In this document: positions 1-9,906 of the stretch, piece by piece
How the letters are laid out: each line of letters opens with the position of its first letter
Position numbering within the stretch: position 1 is the stretch's first letter
Program-made: the position numbers and the translations under genes
Notes under the pieces: model-generated
What the model was told of the DNA's origin: nothing
The model's database searches: none
What the model saw: only the letters and a program-made list of their open reading frames with translations
DNA from: CAJQLB01 sp041392065
GTDB lineage: Bacteria > Bacteroidota > Bacteroidia > Flavobacteriales > Flavobacteriaceae
NCBI GenBank assembly: GCA_041392065.1
Contig: JAWKMU010000002.1
Span: 62,001 to 126,000 of the forward strand
DNA length: 64,000 nt
Reading direction: 5' to 3'

Positions 1-1062
1 AAGAATTCCTTTTTTAGTGTCTTTTATTAAGTCTTCTAAAGAAGCGTCACCACCTTCCATAATAAAATTTGATGGGAATGGAACAGGATCAACACCTTTT
101 TCTTGAGCCCAAAATCGATCATAAGATAGGTTTTTTACAACACCATTTTCAATCCATTGTGTTTTCTTTAGAGGCATACCTTCACCATTCCAAGTTCCAG
201 TAGGAACATCTGGATGCAGAGGATCAGACCAAATATTGATACGTTCATCAACAATTTTTTGGCCTAATTTGGTGCCACCACCTTCTTTACTCATAAAACT
301 TCTACCTTCATCAGCAGTACGAGCATTAAAAGCTCCTCCCATATTTCCTAACAATCCTATAGAAGCTGCTGGTTCTAATATAACAGTATATTTACCTGGC
401 TCTATGGCTTTAGCTTCTCTGGACATTAGAGCTTTATCAATTGCTATCTGCGATGCTTCAGCAGCATCAAATTTGGTAACATCGTTAAAATCTCTTGTTA
501 CCCAACCAGAACCTGTACCATCGTTACTTCTCATGGTTACAGTAAAATTGATATTGGTCGACTTGTTATAAGCAAATAAGCCTTTAGTATTCATCATGGC
601 TGAAAAACCAGCCGAATCATCTAAAAAACCTGCTGCTGTAACATCTTTTGCAGCTGCTGGTTCTATACTACTATTAGCAACCATTGCTCTAAACTCTGGT
701 GTTATGTTAGCAGTTGCATCACTATAAGTTACAGACTCGTCATAAGTTTGCGGACCTAATATTCCCATAAACTCAGGGTTCTCAGGAGAAATTTTAGCTA
801 ATTCTTCAGATCGTAAAACAGCTTTTTTAAGCGATTCATCATCAAATTCATCAATAGTAGTTGTAGCATATTTTTTTCCATAATTGGACTGAACCACTAA
901 ATTTTGATTGGATCTGTGGCCAGCTGTTGAAACTGTGTTTCGCGCATAGCGAATATTTCCACTTTCGCTTCCACTTAAATTTACTTCGCAAGCATCAGCA
1001 GTTGAAAAGCTCAAGGCTTTTTCCATAATGCGTCTTGCTTCTTCTTTAGTATATATTGCCAT
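1..1062 (-). CDS. TldE/PmbA-family protein (partial, 3' end outside window)
   Basis: The reading frame opens with ATG at 1062 (MAIYTKEEARRIMEKAL) and runs off the left edge, so about 354 residues are visible and the C-terminus is missing. The pattern (N-terminal CEVNLSGSESGNIRYARN, central ANITPEFRAMV, later GTGSGWVTRDF and VDERINIWSDP) is that of the TldE/PmbA branch of the TldD/PmbA family, which lacks the HExxxH zinc site and pairs with TldD as an inactive partner of a zinc peptidase. It lies 30 bases downstream of the TldD gene at 1093-2739 on the same strand, so the two are probably co-transcribed. No signal peptide is visible, unlike its partner. In E. coli the pair processes microcin B17 and CcdA antitoxin; the substrate here is unknown. 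Confidence 0.85.
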   Translation of the reverse strand, partial: MAIYTKEEARRIMEKALSFSTADACEVNLSGSESGNIRYARNTVSTAGHRSNQNLVVQSNYGKKYATTTIDEFDDESLKKAVLRSEELAKISPENPEFMGILGPQTYDESVTYSDATANITPEFRAMVANSSIEPAAAKDVTAAGFLDDSAGFSAMMNTKGLFAYNKSTNINFTVTMRSNDGTGSGWVTRDFNDVTKFDAAEASQIAIDKALMSREAKAIEPGKYTVILEPAASIGLLGNMGGAFNARTADEGRSFMSKEGGGTKLGQKIVDERINIWSDPLHPDVPTGTWNGEGMPLKKTQWIENGVVKNLSYDRFWAQEKGVDPVPFPSNFIMEGGDASLEDLIKDTKKGIL

Positions 1063-1092
1063 TGTATTTTTTATTTATTGTAAAACGAATAA

Positions 1093-2739
1093 TTAAATGG
1101 TTCTACCTGTATTAATGACATTAACATCATTAAAACGAGTAGTTGAACTACCATGTGATACAGCACTAACCTGTGAAGGTTGTCCTTTTCCGTCAAAGAA
1201 TGAACCGAAAATTCGGTAATCACTTTCATCACAAATCTTTGTACATGAATTCCAGAATTCTTGTGTATTAGATTGGTAAGCTACATCGTCAAGCATACCT
1301 GCTATTTTTCCATCTTTTATTTCATAAAATACAGTACCACCAAATTGGAAATTATAACGTTGCTGATCAATAGAGTAAGAACCTCTACCAGCTATGTAAA
1401 TGCCTTTTTCGACATCTTTAACCATATCATTAACTGAGTATTTTTCAGTTCCTGGTTCTAACGAAACGTTAGGCATACGCTGGAATTGTACATCGTTCCA
1501 ACTTTGAGAATAGCAGCAACCATGTGATTCGTTTTGCCCAATCATGTGCACTTGATCTCGAATAGCTTGATAGTTCTTTAAAACTCCATTGCGAACCAAA
1601 TCCCATTTTTTGGTTTTAACGCCTTCATCATCATATCCAACTGCACCAAGAGAACCAACTTGTGTTTTATCGGCAACTAAGTTTACAATATCACTACCAT
1701 ATTTGAAGTCTCCAGACTTCCACTTGTCTAATGTGGCAAAACTAGTTCCAGCATAATTGGCTTCGTAGCCTAAAACTCTATCTAGTTCTAAAGGATGTCC
1801 AACAGATTCGTGAATAGTTAATCCTAAGTGGTTTGGATCAAGAACTAAATCATATTTACCAGCGTCGACAGATTTTGCTGAAAGCATTTGTTTAGCTTGT
1901 TGAGCTGCTAAAGTGGCATCTTCAACCATATCATAGCTATTTCTGTAGCCAATTAAACCAGTTCCATCAGGACCAGCAATTTTTTCAGATGCTAAACCAT
2001 CCATATACTCATAACCTAATCCCATTGGAGCACTTAATGCTTGTCGAGACTTAAATTTACCAGCAGATCTATCAATAGCTGTGACTCCAAAAGTTGGCCA
2101 AATTCTATGAACATCTTGGTCAATATATGAACCTTCGGTAGATGCAAAATATTTTTGCTCGTTAACCATAAACAAGGCAGAGTTTACAAAGTTAGCGCCA
2201 TTATCCATGGCAGCTTTATTTGTACTTAAAAGTAAATCTACTTTTTCAGCAACAGGAACATCTTTAAAATCTTTAGTGATTGGAGTTTTCCAAGATACTT
2301 CACCATGAGATTTTACTGGAGCAAGAACAACTTCTTCTTTTTGAATTTTGGAGTTGGCCTTTGCAATAGCAACTGCTTGTTCTGTAGCTTTTTTAATTCC
2401 ATCTGGAGACACATTGTTAGTTGAGGCAAATCCCCAAGTTCCGTTAGCGATTACTCTAACTCCAATACCAAATGATTCGGTATTTACAACGTTTTGAACT
2501 TTGTCTTCTCTTGTAAATACATACTGGTTGAGATATCTACCAATACGAGCATCTGCATATGAAGCTCCTAGAGATCTTGCTGTGTTAAGTGCAACATCTG
2601 CCAATTGTTTTTTGGCTGCGACGTCTAAACCAGGATTAAGCAATGCTTCTGCAGAAATATTATTTCCCATCAAAAGCGAAGGCATCATCAAAGCACCAGC
2701 ACCTAAACCAGCATATTGAATAAAATTTCTTCGTTTCAT
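1093..2739 (-). CDS. tldD: TldD-family zinc metallopeptidase with Tat-type signal sequence
   Basis: This 548-residue protein carries the TldD zinc site TIHESVGHPLELDR, with His310, Glu311 and His315 as the HExxxH residues. It has the family C-terminal signature with CCYSQSWNDVQFQRMPNV and GSSTTRFNDV. The first 25 residues contain a twin-arginine motif (KRRNFIQ) followed by a hydrophobic, Ala/Gly-rich stretch, which reads as a Tat export signal. E. coli TldD (481 residues) is cytoplasmic, so the signal accounts for part of the extra length. It is the first gene of a pair with the TldE homologue that follows 30 bases downstream. The family degrades unfolded or modified peptides as a TldD/TldE heterodimer. 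The family call is firm; location and substrate are inference. Confidence 0.9.
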   Translation of the reverse strand: MKRRNFIQYAGLGAGALMMPSLLMGNNISAEALLNPGLDVAAKKQLADVALNTARSLGASYADARIGRYLNQYVFTREDKVQNVVNTESFGIGVRVIANGTWGFASTNNVSPDGIKKATEQAVAIAKANSKIQKEEVVLAPVKSHGEVSWKTPITKDFKDVPVAEKVDLLLSTNKAAMDNGANFVNSALFMVNEQKYFASTEGSYIDQDVHRIWPTFGVTAIDRSAGKFKSRQALSAPMGLGYEYMDGLASEKIAGPDGTGLIGYRNSYDMVEDATLAAQQAKQMLSAKSVDAGKYDLVLDPNHLGLTIHESVGHPLELDRVLGYEANYAGTSFATLDKWKSGDFKYGSDIVNLVADKTQVGSLGAVGYDDEGVKTKKWDLVRNGVLKNYQAIRDQVHMIGQNESHGCCYSQSWNDVQFQRMPNVSLEPGTEKYSVNDMVKDVEKGIYIAGRGSYSIDQQRYNFQFGGTVFYEIKDGKIAGMLDDVAYQSNTQEFWNSCTKICDESDYRIFGSFFDGKGQPSQVSAVSHGSSTTRFNDVNVINTGRTI

Positions 2740-2946
2740 AAATTATTCATTTTTTGTTGATTAAAAATTAGTTTTAAAATTAAAATAAGTGAGATTTTAC
2801 ACGAATAGATTGAGAACACACAAGTTAATAATTTTGAAACAAATTTTTGGAAATTAGTTTTTTTTTAACGTTTGTTAACTTCAATAAAAACTATAGTTAA
2901 AACATATTTTATTTAAATATCTTTATCTCTCAATTAAATTTTCTTT

Positions 2947-5844
2947 TTGAATATAGAACTTAACACACTACAACAACAGCTATCTGGCGACCTTCATTAC
3001 GATAACATGATGAGAGCACTCTATGCTACTGATGCTTCTGTATATAGAGAATTACCATTGGCTGTGGCATTGCCTAAAAACAGCAACGATATAAAAGAAT
3101 TAATAAAGTTTGCCAATAAAAAAAACATATCGCTAATTCCTAGAGCTGCTGGAACTTCCTTAGCTGGTCAATGTGTAGGTGATGGTATTGTGGTAGATAT
3201 ATCTAAACACTTTAATCAAATTTTAGAAATTAATACTAATGAAAACTGGGTTAGAGTTCAGCCTGGAGTAGTTCGAGATCAACTCAATGTATTTTTGCAA
3301 CCTTATGGTTTGTTTTTTGGTCCAAACACATCTACAGCGAATAGATGTATGATAGGAGGAATGGTTGGAAATAATTCTTGTGGATCTGCATCTATTGTTT
3401 ATGGTTCAACAAGAGATCACGTTCTAGAGTTAAAAGCCATTTTAAGCGATGGAAGTGAAGTCGTTTTTAATCAAAATTCTATAGATGAATTTCAAGAGAA
3501 AATAAAAGCTCAAACTTTAGAAGGTAAACTCTATCATCAAATTTTTGATGCTTTATCTAAAACTGAGGTACAGCAGGAAATAGAAAACAATTTCCCAAAG
3601 AAAACTGTGACAAGACGAAATACTGGTTATGCAGTAGATGCTTTGTTAAGCTCTAACATTTTTAAAAATTCTGATAAAGATTTTAATTTTTGTGATCTTC
3701 TTTGTGGCTCAGAAGGAACTTTAGCATTCACAACCGAAATCAAACTCAATCTTGTGCCACTACCTAAACCTAATGTGGTTTTAGTAGCAGCACATTTTAA
3801 TTCTATTGAAGAAAGTTTACAGGCAACAATCATTGCCATGCAAAAGGATATTACTGCTTGTGAACTTATGGATAAGACTATTTTAGATTGCACGAAAAAC
3901 AATATTGAACAGCAGAAGAATCGATTTTTTGTAGAAGGAGACCCAGAAGCTATTTTAATTATTGAGTTTAGGGAAGATACCTTAATAGAAGCTAAGTCTA
4001 AGGCAAAGGAATTAATTCTTGAATTGCAAGAAAAAAAATTGGGCTATGCTTATCCAAAAATTATTGATAAGGAAACTGAAAGTGTTTGGAACTTACGCAA
4101 AGCAGGTTTAGGTCTTCTATCTAACATTCCTGGTGATAAAAAAGCAGTAGCATGTATCGAAGACACTGCAGTTGCTGTTGAAGATTTACCAGAATATATT
4201 ACAGCCTTTACAGCTTTGATGACATCTTATAATCAAAAAGCTGTGTATTATGCACATGCTGGAGCTGGCGAATTACACTTGCGGCCAATATTAAATTTAA
4301 AATCTTCTGAAGACGTTAAACTTTTTAGAGAAATTAGTAAAGCTTCAGCAAAATTAGTCAAGTCATATCATGGTTCGTTAAGTGGTGAGCATGGTGATGG
4401 ACGTGTGAGAGCCGAGTTTATTCCGTTAGTTCTTGGAGAAAAAAACTATGAGCTTTTTAAAAGCATAAAGCAAACTTGGGATCCGAATAATATTTTTAAT
4501 CCAGGTAAGATTGTTAATGCAAAACCAATGGATGAAAATTTACGTTATGAAGTAGATGTTGAGATTCCTAAAATAGAAACTATATTTAATTTTAATGAAG
4601 AAGGAGGTATTCTAAGAAGTGTTGAAAAATGTAATGGTTCTGGCGATTGTAGGAAACTGAATTTTGCTGGAGGTACCATGTGTCCAAGTTATAGAGCAAC
4701 TCTTGATGAAAAAGATACTACTAGAGGAAGAGCCAATGTGTTGCGTGAGTTTTTAACGCAGAACACAAAAGAGAACCCATTTAATCATACTGAGATAAAA
4801 GAAGCTATGGATTTGTGCATTTCCTGTAAAGGTTGCAAATCTGAATGTCCTTCAAATATTGATATGGCAACGCTTAAGGCTGAATTTCAATACCAATATC
4901 ATAAAGACAAGTCCAGATCATTGAGAGATAAACTGATAGCTAATAATGCTAAACTGAACAAAATAGCTTCTAAATTTCCTTCAATGCATAATGTATTGAT
5001 TAAACAAAATTGGTTTAAAGTGATTTTAGGAATATCATCTAAGCGTTCGTTGCCTAAACTTCAAAAACAAACATTAAGACAATGGTTTAAATCATTTAAG
5101 CAGAATGAAAAACTAAGAAAAGTCTATTTGTTTTGTGATGAATATACTAATTTTTATGATGTTGAAATTGGTAAAAAAGCGATTCTTCTGTTAAACAAAT
5201 TAGGTTATCAAGTCTTAATGGTAGAGCATCAAGAAAGCGCAAGAGCCTATATATCAAAAGGGTTTTTAAAAGAGGCTAAGGAAATTGCAACCAAGAATGT
5301 AACTCAATTTATAGAGTTAATTTCAGAAGAAGTTCCATTAATTGGTATAGAGCCTTCAGCAATTCTGAGCTTTAGAGACGAATATATTAACCTTGTTGAT
5401 GATTCGTTGAGAGAAGAAGCTATTAAATTGAGTAAATCAGTATTTTTAATTGATGAATTTTTAGCTAAAGAAATTGAAGCAAAGCATATTAGTTCTGAAA
5501 TGTTTACTAAGGAATACAAGCAGATCCAATTGCATGGTCATTGCCATCAAAAAGCACTATCTCAAACCAAATACACAAAACATATTTTGAGTTTGCCTTT
5601 AAACTACACTGTTAGCGAAATCCCATCAGGTTGTTGTGGTATGGCAGGTTCTTTTGGATATGAAAAAGAGCACTATGTACTAAGTCAAAAAATTGCCAAT
5701 CAAGTCTTGTTTCCGATGCTTAGAAATTCCAACGATAAAATAGTATTGGCAGCAAACGGAACCAGTTGTAGGCATCAGATATTTGATGGTGTTAAAAAGA
5801 AAGCTAACCATCCTGTAGAAATTCTCTATGATGCTCTGTTATAG
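2947..5844 (+). CDS. FAD-binding and Fe-S oxidoreductase (D-lactate/glycolate dehydrogenase type)
   Basis: This 965-residue protein fuses the GlcD-like flavoprotein with the GlcF-like iron-sulfur part. Residues 35-220 are the FAD-binding_4 domain (PRAAGTSLAGQ, IGGMVGNNSCGSASI). About 260-540 is the FAD-oxidase C domain (HAGAGELHLRPI, SLSGEHGDGRVR, FNPGKIVN). Ferredoxin-type cysteines follow from about Cys562, including CISCKGCKSECP at Cys624-Cys634. The C-terminus carries CCG/heterodisulfide-reductase-like cysteines (HGHCHQKAL, GCCGMAGSFG). Such fusions oxidise D-lactate, glycolate or 2-hydroxyglutarate and feed electrons to the respiratory chain; the exact substrate cannot be read. The best start is TTG at 2947, because the next ATG (3007) would remove conserved N-terminal sequence before RALYATDASVYRE. 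It stands alone, divergent from tldD. Confidence 0.9.
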   Translation: MNIELNTLQQQLSGDLHYDNMMRALYATDASVYRELPLAVALPKNSNDIKELIKFANKKNISLIPRAAGTSLAGQCVGDGIVVDISKHFNQILEINTNENWVRVQPGVVRDQLNVFLQPYGLFFGPNTSTANRCMIGGMVGNNSCGSASIVYGSTRDHVLELKAILSDGSEVVFNQNSIDEFQEKIKAQTLEGKLYHQIFDALSKTEVQQEIENNFPKKTVTRRNTGYAVDALLSSNIFKNSDKDFNFCDLLCGSEGTLAFTTEIKLNLVPLPKPNVVLVAAHFNSIEESLQATIIAMQKDITACELMDKTILDCTKNNIEQQKNRFFVEGDPEAILIIEFREDTLIEAKSKAKELILELQEKKLGYAYPKIIDKETESVWNLRKAGLGLLSNIPGDKKAVACIEDTAVAVEDLPEYITAFTALMTSYNQKAVYYAHAGAGELHLRPILNLKSSEDVKLFREISKASAKLVKSYHGSLSGEHGDGRVRAEFIPLVLGEKNYELFKSIKQTWDPNNIFNPGKIVNAKPMDENLRYEVDVEIPKIETIFNFNEEGGILRSVEKCNGSGDCRKLNFAGGTMCPSYRATLDEKDTTRGRANVLREFLTQNTKENPFNHTEIKEAMDLCISCKGCKSECPSNIDMATLKAEFQYQYHKDKSRSLRDKLIANNAKLNKIASKFPSMHNVLIKQNWFKVILGISSKRSLPKLQKQTLRQWFKSFKQNEKLRKVYLFCDEYTNFYDVEIGKKAILLLNKLGYQVLMVEHQESARAYISKGFLKEAKEIATKNVTQFIELISEEVPLIGIEPSAILSFRDEYINLVDDSLREEAIKLSKSVFLIDEFLAKEIEAKHISSEMFTKEYKQIQLHGHCHQKALSQTKYTKHILSLPLNYTVSEIPSGCCGMAGSFGYEKEHYVLSQKIANQVLFPMLRNSNDKIVLAANGTSCRHQIFDGVKKKANHPVEILYDALL

Positions 5845-5971
5845 TTGTCTATCTTTTTAGGGTTTAATCGAAAACCCAAAAGTTTAACAAGTTTATACAT
5901 AACTATTTTGTAATTTAGCTTATTGATTAATAGCAAAATCATTTTTTACTTTTTATTGTAAACTCTGCGTT

Positions 5972-8710
5972 ATGTTTTGCTATTATTTAAAATCTTTTTT
6001 TAAAGCCACAATTTTTTCAAGTTTCTTGTTTATGAGAATATTTTTTGGCTTTTCCCAAGAACCAATTTTTTCTCCAACAATGGCAATAACAGAGTTTGGT
6101 TCGGTAAGTTCTCCAGCAAATGAAGCTGTTGCCAATATTATTGATGGTTCAACATCGACCAAATTTTTAGACTTTAATTTTGGAGATGGAATGGGTTTTA
6201 CGGTTGATTTAGGTGGAAACTCAAAAATTGCAACTTCAATTACCATAACAACAGCAAACGATAGCCCAAATAGAGACCCTCAAAACTATACGATATATGG
6301 CTCTAACGATGGTAGTAATTTTACCCAAATAGCTACTGGAGTAATTCCTTGTATCAGTACACGATTTCATCAAAGAACCTATAATTTCAGTAATTCGGTG
6401 TCTTATGGATATTATAGAATTAATTTCGATACCCAATGTGGTTCTGATAATAGTATTCAGCTATCTGAAGTTCAGTTAAATACACAGAGTCCAAACTTTA
6501 GTCACGATTTAATACAATCAGGTTACAATACTATAATGGGAGTTGTATTTAATGAAGATGGAACAAAAATGTTTGTTTGGGAAAAACGAGGCCATGTTTA
6601 TGTGTCTAACTGGAACGGTTCTTCTTACGTTAAACAAACTACTCCAGTTTTGGATATTTCAGATGAGGTAGGTGATTGGAGAGATTTTGGGTTTGCAAGT
6701 TTTTGCCTCGATCCAAATTTTGAAAGTAATGGATTGGTCTATATGTATTATATGGTTGACAGAGAGCACCTCATTAATTATGGCACACCTCAATACGATC
6801 CAAATGATAATGATTATTATGAAGCTTCCATAAGTAGGCTAACTCGTTATCAACTTAATATTGGTAGTGATCCTTTAACAACAGATTACAACTCAAGAAC
6901 AGTACTTTTAGGAGAATCGGTTTCAACAGGAGTACCTTTAACACACGAATCACACGCTGGAGGAACTGTAATTTTTGCCAACGATGGAACTTTGTTGGTC
7001 TCAACTGGAGATAATGCAAGTTATTCATCAACTGATGTTGGTAGTGCAAGCGAAACTTATTATCAGCAAGCTATTAATGATGGTATTTTGAGACCAGAAG
7101 AAAATGTTGGAGCTTTTAGAAGCCAGATGATTACTTCGCTCTGTGGAAAAGTGCTGCGTTTAGACCCTATTACTGGAGATGGAGTACCTTCCAACCCACA
7201 CTATAACGCATCCAACCCAAGATCACCAGAATCAAGAATGTGGGCAATGGGATTGCGTCATCCATTTAGAATGTCTATTCAACCAGGAAGTGGAAGTACA
7301 AATCCTAATGATGGTAATCCAGGAACTATTTTTGTAGCAGATGTAGGTTGGAACACTTGGGAAGATTTACACATTTTTGATAAAGGAGGTTTAAATGGAG
7401 GTTGGCCATTGTATGAAGGTCAAACACAGCTAAATAGTTATTATAATAGTGGAGCTACTAATCCTGACGAAGGTAATGCGTTATTTAGGGATAATTGCCC
7501 TCAGCCTACAAACTGGGTAGACAATGTTGATCCTGCCTTAAGACGTTATGTTCATGACAGACCAGAAGTCGCTTGGAGGCATGGTAATAGTAACGATGCA
7601 AGAGTACCATGGTTTAATGGCACAACACCAACAGATCCAAGAGTAGGTATTTCTGGTTCGCCAACAACAGGAATTCAATTTAGAGGAAATACTGCTATTG
7701 CTGGAGTATATATTGAAGGTAATGCTTTAGGAAGTAGTATGACAGGTAAATATTTATTTACAGATTATGTCAGAAACTGGATTAATACAGCAACTCTTAC
7801 AGATGGAACTCAAAATTGGATTAGCAATATTTCAGAATTAGCTCCTATAAACACTGGAGCAGGTATAGTGCATATGATGCAAAACCCTTTGGATGGTTTT
7901 GTGTATTATGTTAATATTTTTACTGGAGAAGTAAAAAGAATTTCATTTGAAGCACCTTCATGGACTAACGAACCATCAAATATGACTGTTGAATGTGATG
8001 GAACTTCAGATCCTGAAAATGCTTTTGCAAATTGGTTGAGCAGTTTTTCTGGCACAGTTTCTTGCGGAAACGCTACAGTGAGTCACAACAGTTCTGGATT
8101 AAGTAACTTGTGTGCTGCAACAGGCTCTGAAACAGTAATGTTTACATTATCTGATGAATGTGGCAATATTATTACTAAAGAAGCTACATTTACTATATTA
8201 GATACTACAAATCCTACTTGGATAGCAGAGCCAATTGATTATACTTTTTCTTGCGATGGCGTAACAAATCCAGTAGATATATTTAATAACTGGTTAGCTA
8301 GTTTTTCTGGAGAAGATAATTGTGGTAATACAACAATTTCTGATGATAGTTCTGGATTGAGTTATGATTGTAACTCTGTAGGGACTGAAACGGTTACTTT
8401 TACTTTAACAGACGAATGTGGAAATAATATTAGTAAGCAAGCAACCTTTACAGTTGAAAATACTCTTAATACAGAGATTGATACCTTTGACGATATTAAA
8501 ATATATCCAAATCCAGCAGAAAATAGGCTAACTATTTCTGGATTAAAATCTGAGGCAAGAATGATGCTTTTTGATATTTTAGGCAAACAAGTTAAACAAC
8601 TTAAAGTTGAAAATAATGTACCTTTTAATTTAGGTTTACCTTCAGGGATTTATTTGGTCAAGATATTTGCTGATGATAAATTTGTTATTAAAAAACTTAT
8701 TGTTAACTAA
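5972..8710 (+). CDS. Secreted glucose/sorbosone dehydrogenase-like protein with T9SS sorting domain
   Basis: The 912-residue product starts with a hydrophobic signal sequence ending near FGFSQ. Residues about 25-175 look like an F5/8 type C (discoidin) carbohydrate-binding module (NIIDGSTSTKF, FTVDLGG, YTIYGSNDGSNFT). Residues 180-650 resemble the six-bladed soluble glucose/sorbosone dehydrogenase fold (GVVFNEDGTKMFVWEKRG, SHAGGTVIFANDGTLLVSTGD, MWAMGLRHPFRMS), a PQQ-dependent family. Two about 85-residue cysteine-containing repeats follow at about 661 and 748 (each with a CDG and a DECGN motif). A type IX secretion sorting domain runs from about 843 (IKIYPNPAENRL, LFDILGKQV, PSGIYLVKIF, FVIKKLIVN). 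It is therefore likely exported by T9SS and anchored or released at the surface. Sugar substrate and actual PQQ use are not proven by sequence. Confidence 0.82.
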   Translation: MFCYYLKSFFKATIFSSFLFMRIFFGFSQEPIFSPTMAITEFGSVSSPANEAVANIIDGSTSTKFLDFNFGDGMGFTVDLGGNSKIATSITITTANDSPNRDPQNYTIYGSNDGSNFTQIATGVIPCISTRFHQRTYNFSNSVSYGYYRINFDTQCGSDNSIQLSEVQLNTQSPNFSHDLIQSGYNTIMGVVFNEDGTKMFVWEKRGHVYVSNWNGSSYVKQTTPVLDISDEVGDWRDFGFASFCLDPNFESNGLVYMYYMVDREHLINYGTPQYDPNDNDYYEASISRLTRYQLNIGSDPLTTDYNSRTVLLGESVSTGVPLTHESHAGGTVIFANDGTLLVSTGDNASYSSTDVGSASETYYQQAINDGILRPEENVGAFRSQMITSLCGKVLRLDPITGDGVPSNPHYNASNPRSPESRMWAMGLRHPFRMSIQPGSGSTNPNDGNPGTIFVADVGWNTWEDLHIFDKGGLNGGWPLYEGQTQLNSYYNSGATNPDEGNALFRDNCPQPTNWVDNVDPALRRYVHDRPEVAWRHGNSNDARVPWFNGTTPTDPRVGISGSPTTGIQFRGNTAIAGVYIEGNALGSSMTGKYLFTDYVRNWINTATLTDGTQNWISNISELAPINTGAGIVHMMQNPLDGFVYYVNIFTGEVKRISFEAPSWTNEPSNMTVECDGTSDPENAFANWLSSFSGTVSCGNATVSHNSSGLSNLCAATGSETVMFTLSDECGNIITKEATFTILDTTNPTWIAEPIDYTFSCDGVTNPVDIFNNWLASFSGEDNCGNTTISDDSSGLSYDCNSVGTETVTFTLTDECGNNISKQATFTVENTLNTEIDTFDDIKIYPNPAENRLTISGLKSEARMMLFDILGKQVKQLKVENNVPFNLGLPSGIYLVKIFADDKFVIKKLIVN

Positions 8711-8712
8711 AA

Positions 8713-9753
8713 TTACTTAGTCTTTGTGATGTTGTGCTTTTTTTTATAAAACTCAATTATGGGCTGAAAAGGACCTTTTTGGTGTTGCTCAACTGTAAAA
8801 TGATCTTCATAAGGAGGATAAGGTGTTGATACAGGTTTCTTTAATAGATCTGGGAAATCAAGATTAAGATTAGATTTTATTGGTCGCTGCATTTGGTTAA
8901 TATAGCCAGCAACATCATAGGCTTCGTCATCTGTTAGTTTAAGAGATTCGTATGTTTCATCAAAGGGCATATTGGCTTTTATAAATTGTGCAGCTGTAAT
9001 TACTCTATTCATACCTGCACCATTGTTATAAGAATCATTTCCCCAAAGAGGAGGATATTGATATGTATATTCATTTAACAATATAATACCCTTGCCATCA
9101 GAACCATGACATTTAATGCATACATTATCAAAAACTTTTTTTCCGTTCTCTAGATTAATTTCTCTGTTTGGAATTTTTATTTCTTTTAATCCTTGCCCTT
9201 CAATATTTCCATCTTTTGGCGCATATCTATTTAACCAATTTAAATAACTAATTAACGCTGTCATTTCATCACTTTCAATTGGTAAAACTTTTCCGTTTAA
9301 ACTTCGTTCAAAGCAACCGTTAATTCGTTCTTCAATAGTACCAATTTTGTTTTCACGTCCTCTATATTGTGGAAAACGATTTATCACTCCTATTAATGGC
9401 ATAGCATGAGGTTTAGTACCAGCGTTGAGGTGGCAGTTGTTACATGCTAATCTGTTTCCAGAGTAAATTTTTTCTGAATTGCCATTGCCAGGACCAATAT
9501 GTTGAGGTGTATTTATAAATAAATCATAACCGTATTTAATTAATTTGTTTTCTTCAGTATCATCCAATTGTGATACATCATAATTCAAATAGAAAATACT
9601 ATCAACATCATTTGCATTATCGTTAAAACTAAAATGAATCACATTCAGATGCCATAATGTTACAAACAACCCCAATAACATTAAACTAAAAAAGTAAATA
9701 AATGTGAAGCGAATTATTTTTTGGTAATCTTTATTTGAAGTTTTATTTATCAA
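8713..9753 (-). CDS. Membrane-anchored diheme cytochrome c, TsdA-like (putative thiosulfate dehydrogenase)
   Basis: The 346-residue protein has one N-terminal transmembrane anchor (residues about 15-35) and two c-type haem sites, CNNCH at 104-108 and CIKCH at 212-216. Between them lies RINGCFERSLNG, the TsdA-type segment whose cysteine (Cys147 here) is the unusual distal ligand of haem 1 in thiosulfate dehydrogenase/tetrathionate reductase. It sits 39 residues after the first haem histidine, close to the spacing in characterised TsdA. MNRVITAAQFIKANMPF fits the second cytochrome domain and supplies candidate Met ligands. It ends two bases after the convergent sugar dehydrogenase gene. No TsdB or other sulfur gene is nearby, so an alternative role as a generic periplasmic electron carrier remains possible. 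Confidence 0.75.
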   Translation of the reverse strand: MINKTSNKDYQKIIRFTFIYFFSLMLLGLFVTLWHLNVIHFSFNDNANDVDSIFYLNYDVSQLDDTEENKLIKYGYDLFINTPQHIGPGNGNSEKIYSGNRLACNNCHLNAGTKPHAMPLIGVINRFPQYRGRENKIGTIEERINGCFERSLNGKVLPIESDEMTALISYLNWLNRYAPKDGNIEGQGLKEIKIPNREINLENGKKVFDNVCIKCHGSDGKGIILLNEYTYQYPPLWGNDSYNNGAGMNRVITAAQFIKANMPFDETYESLKLTDDEAYDVAGYINQMQRPIKSNLNLDFPDLLKKPVSTPYPPYEDHFTVEQHQKGPFQPIIEFYKKKHNITKTK

Positions 9754-9906
9754 TTAGTTTGCTGTTTTACTAGACTAGTAAAGATATAATAGTTTAGCTT
9801 TTAAAAGTATGTAAAATGTTTAAAAACGAAATTATATTTTGACTCAAAATGTAACATTTAGTTAACATTTGCGTCCAATTAGTAATCAATCAAATCATTT
9901 TTAGCC

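Noticed and set aside
236..571. Open frame on the plus strand inside the TldE gene
   Set aside because: Antisense shadow of a well-supported TldE coding sequence; composition is not protein-like.
5860..5877. GGGTTT/AAACCC hairpin after the FAD dehydrogenase
   Set aside because: The stem is short and followed by A rather than T; too weak to call a terminator.
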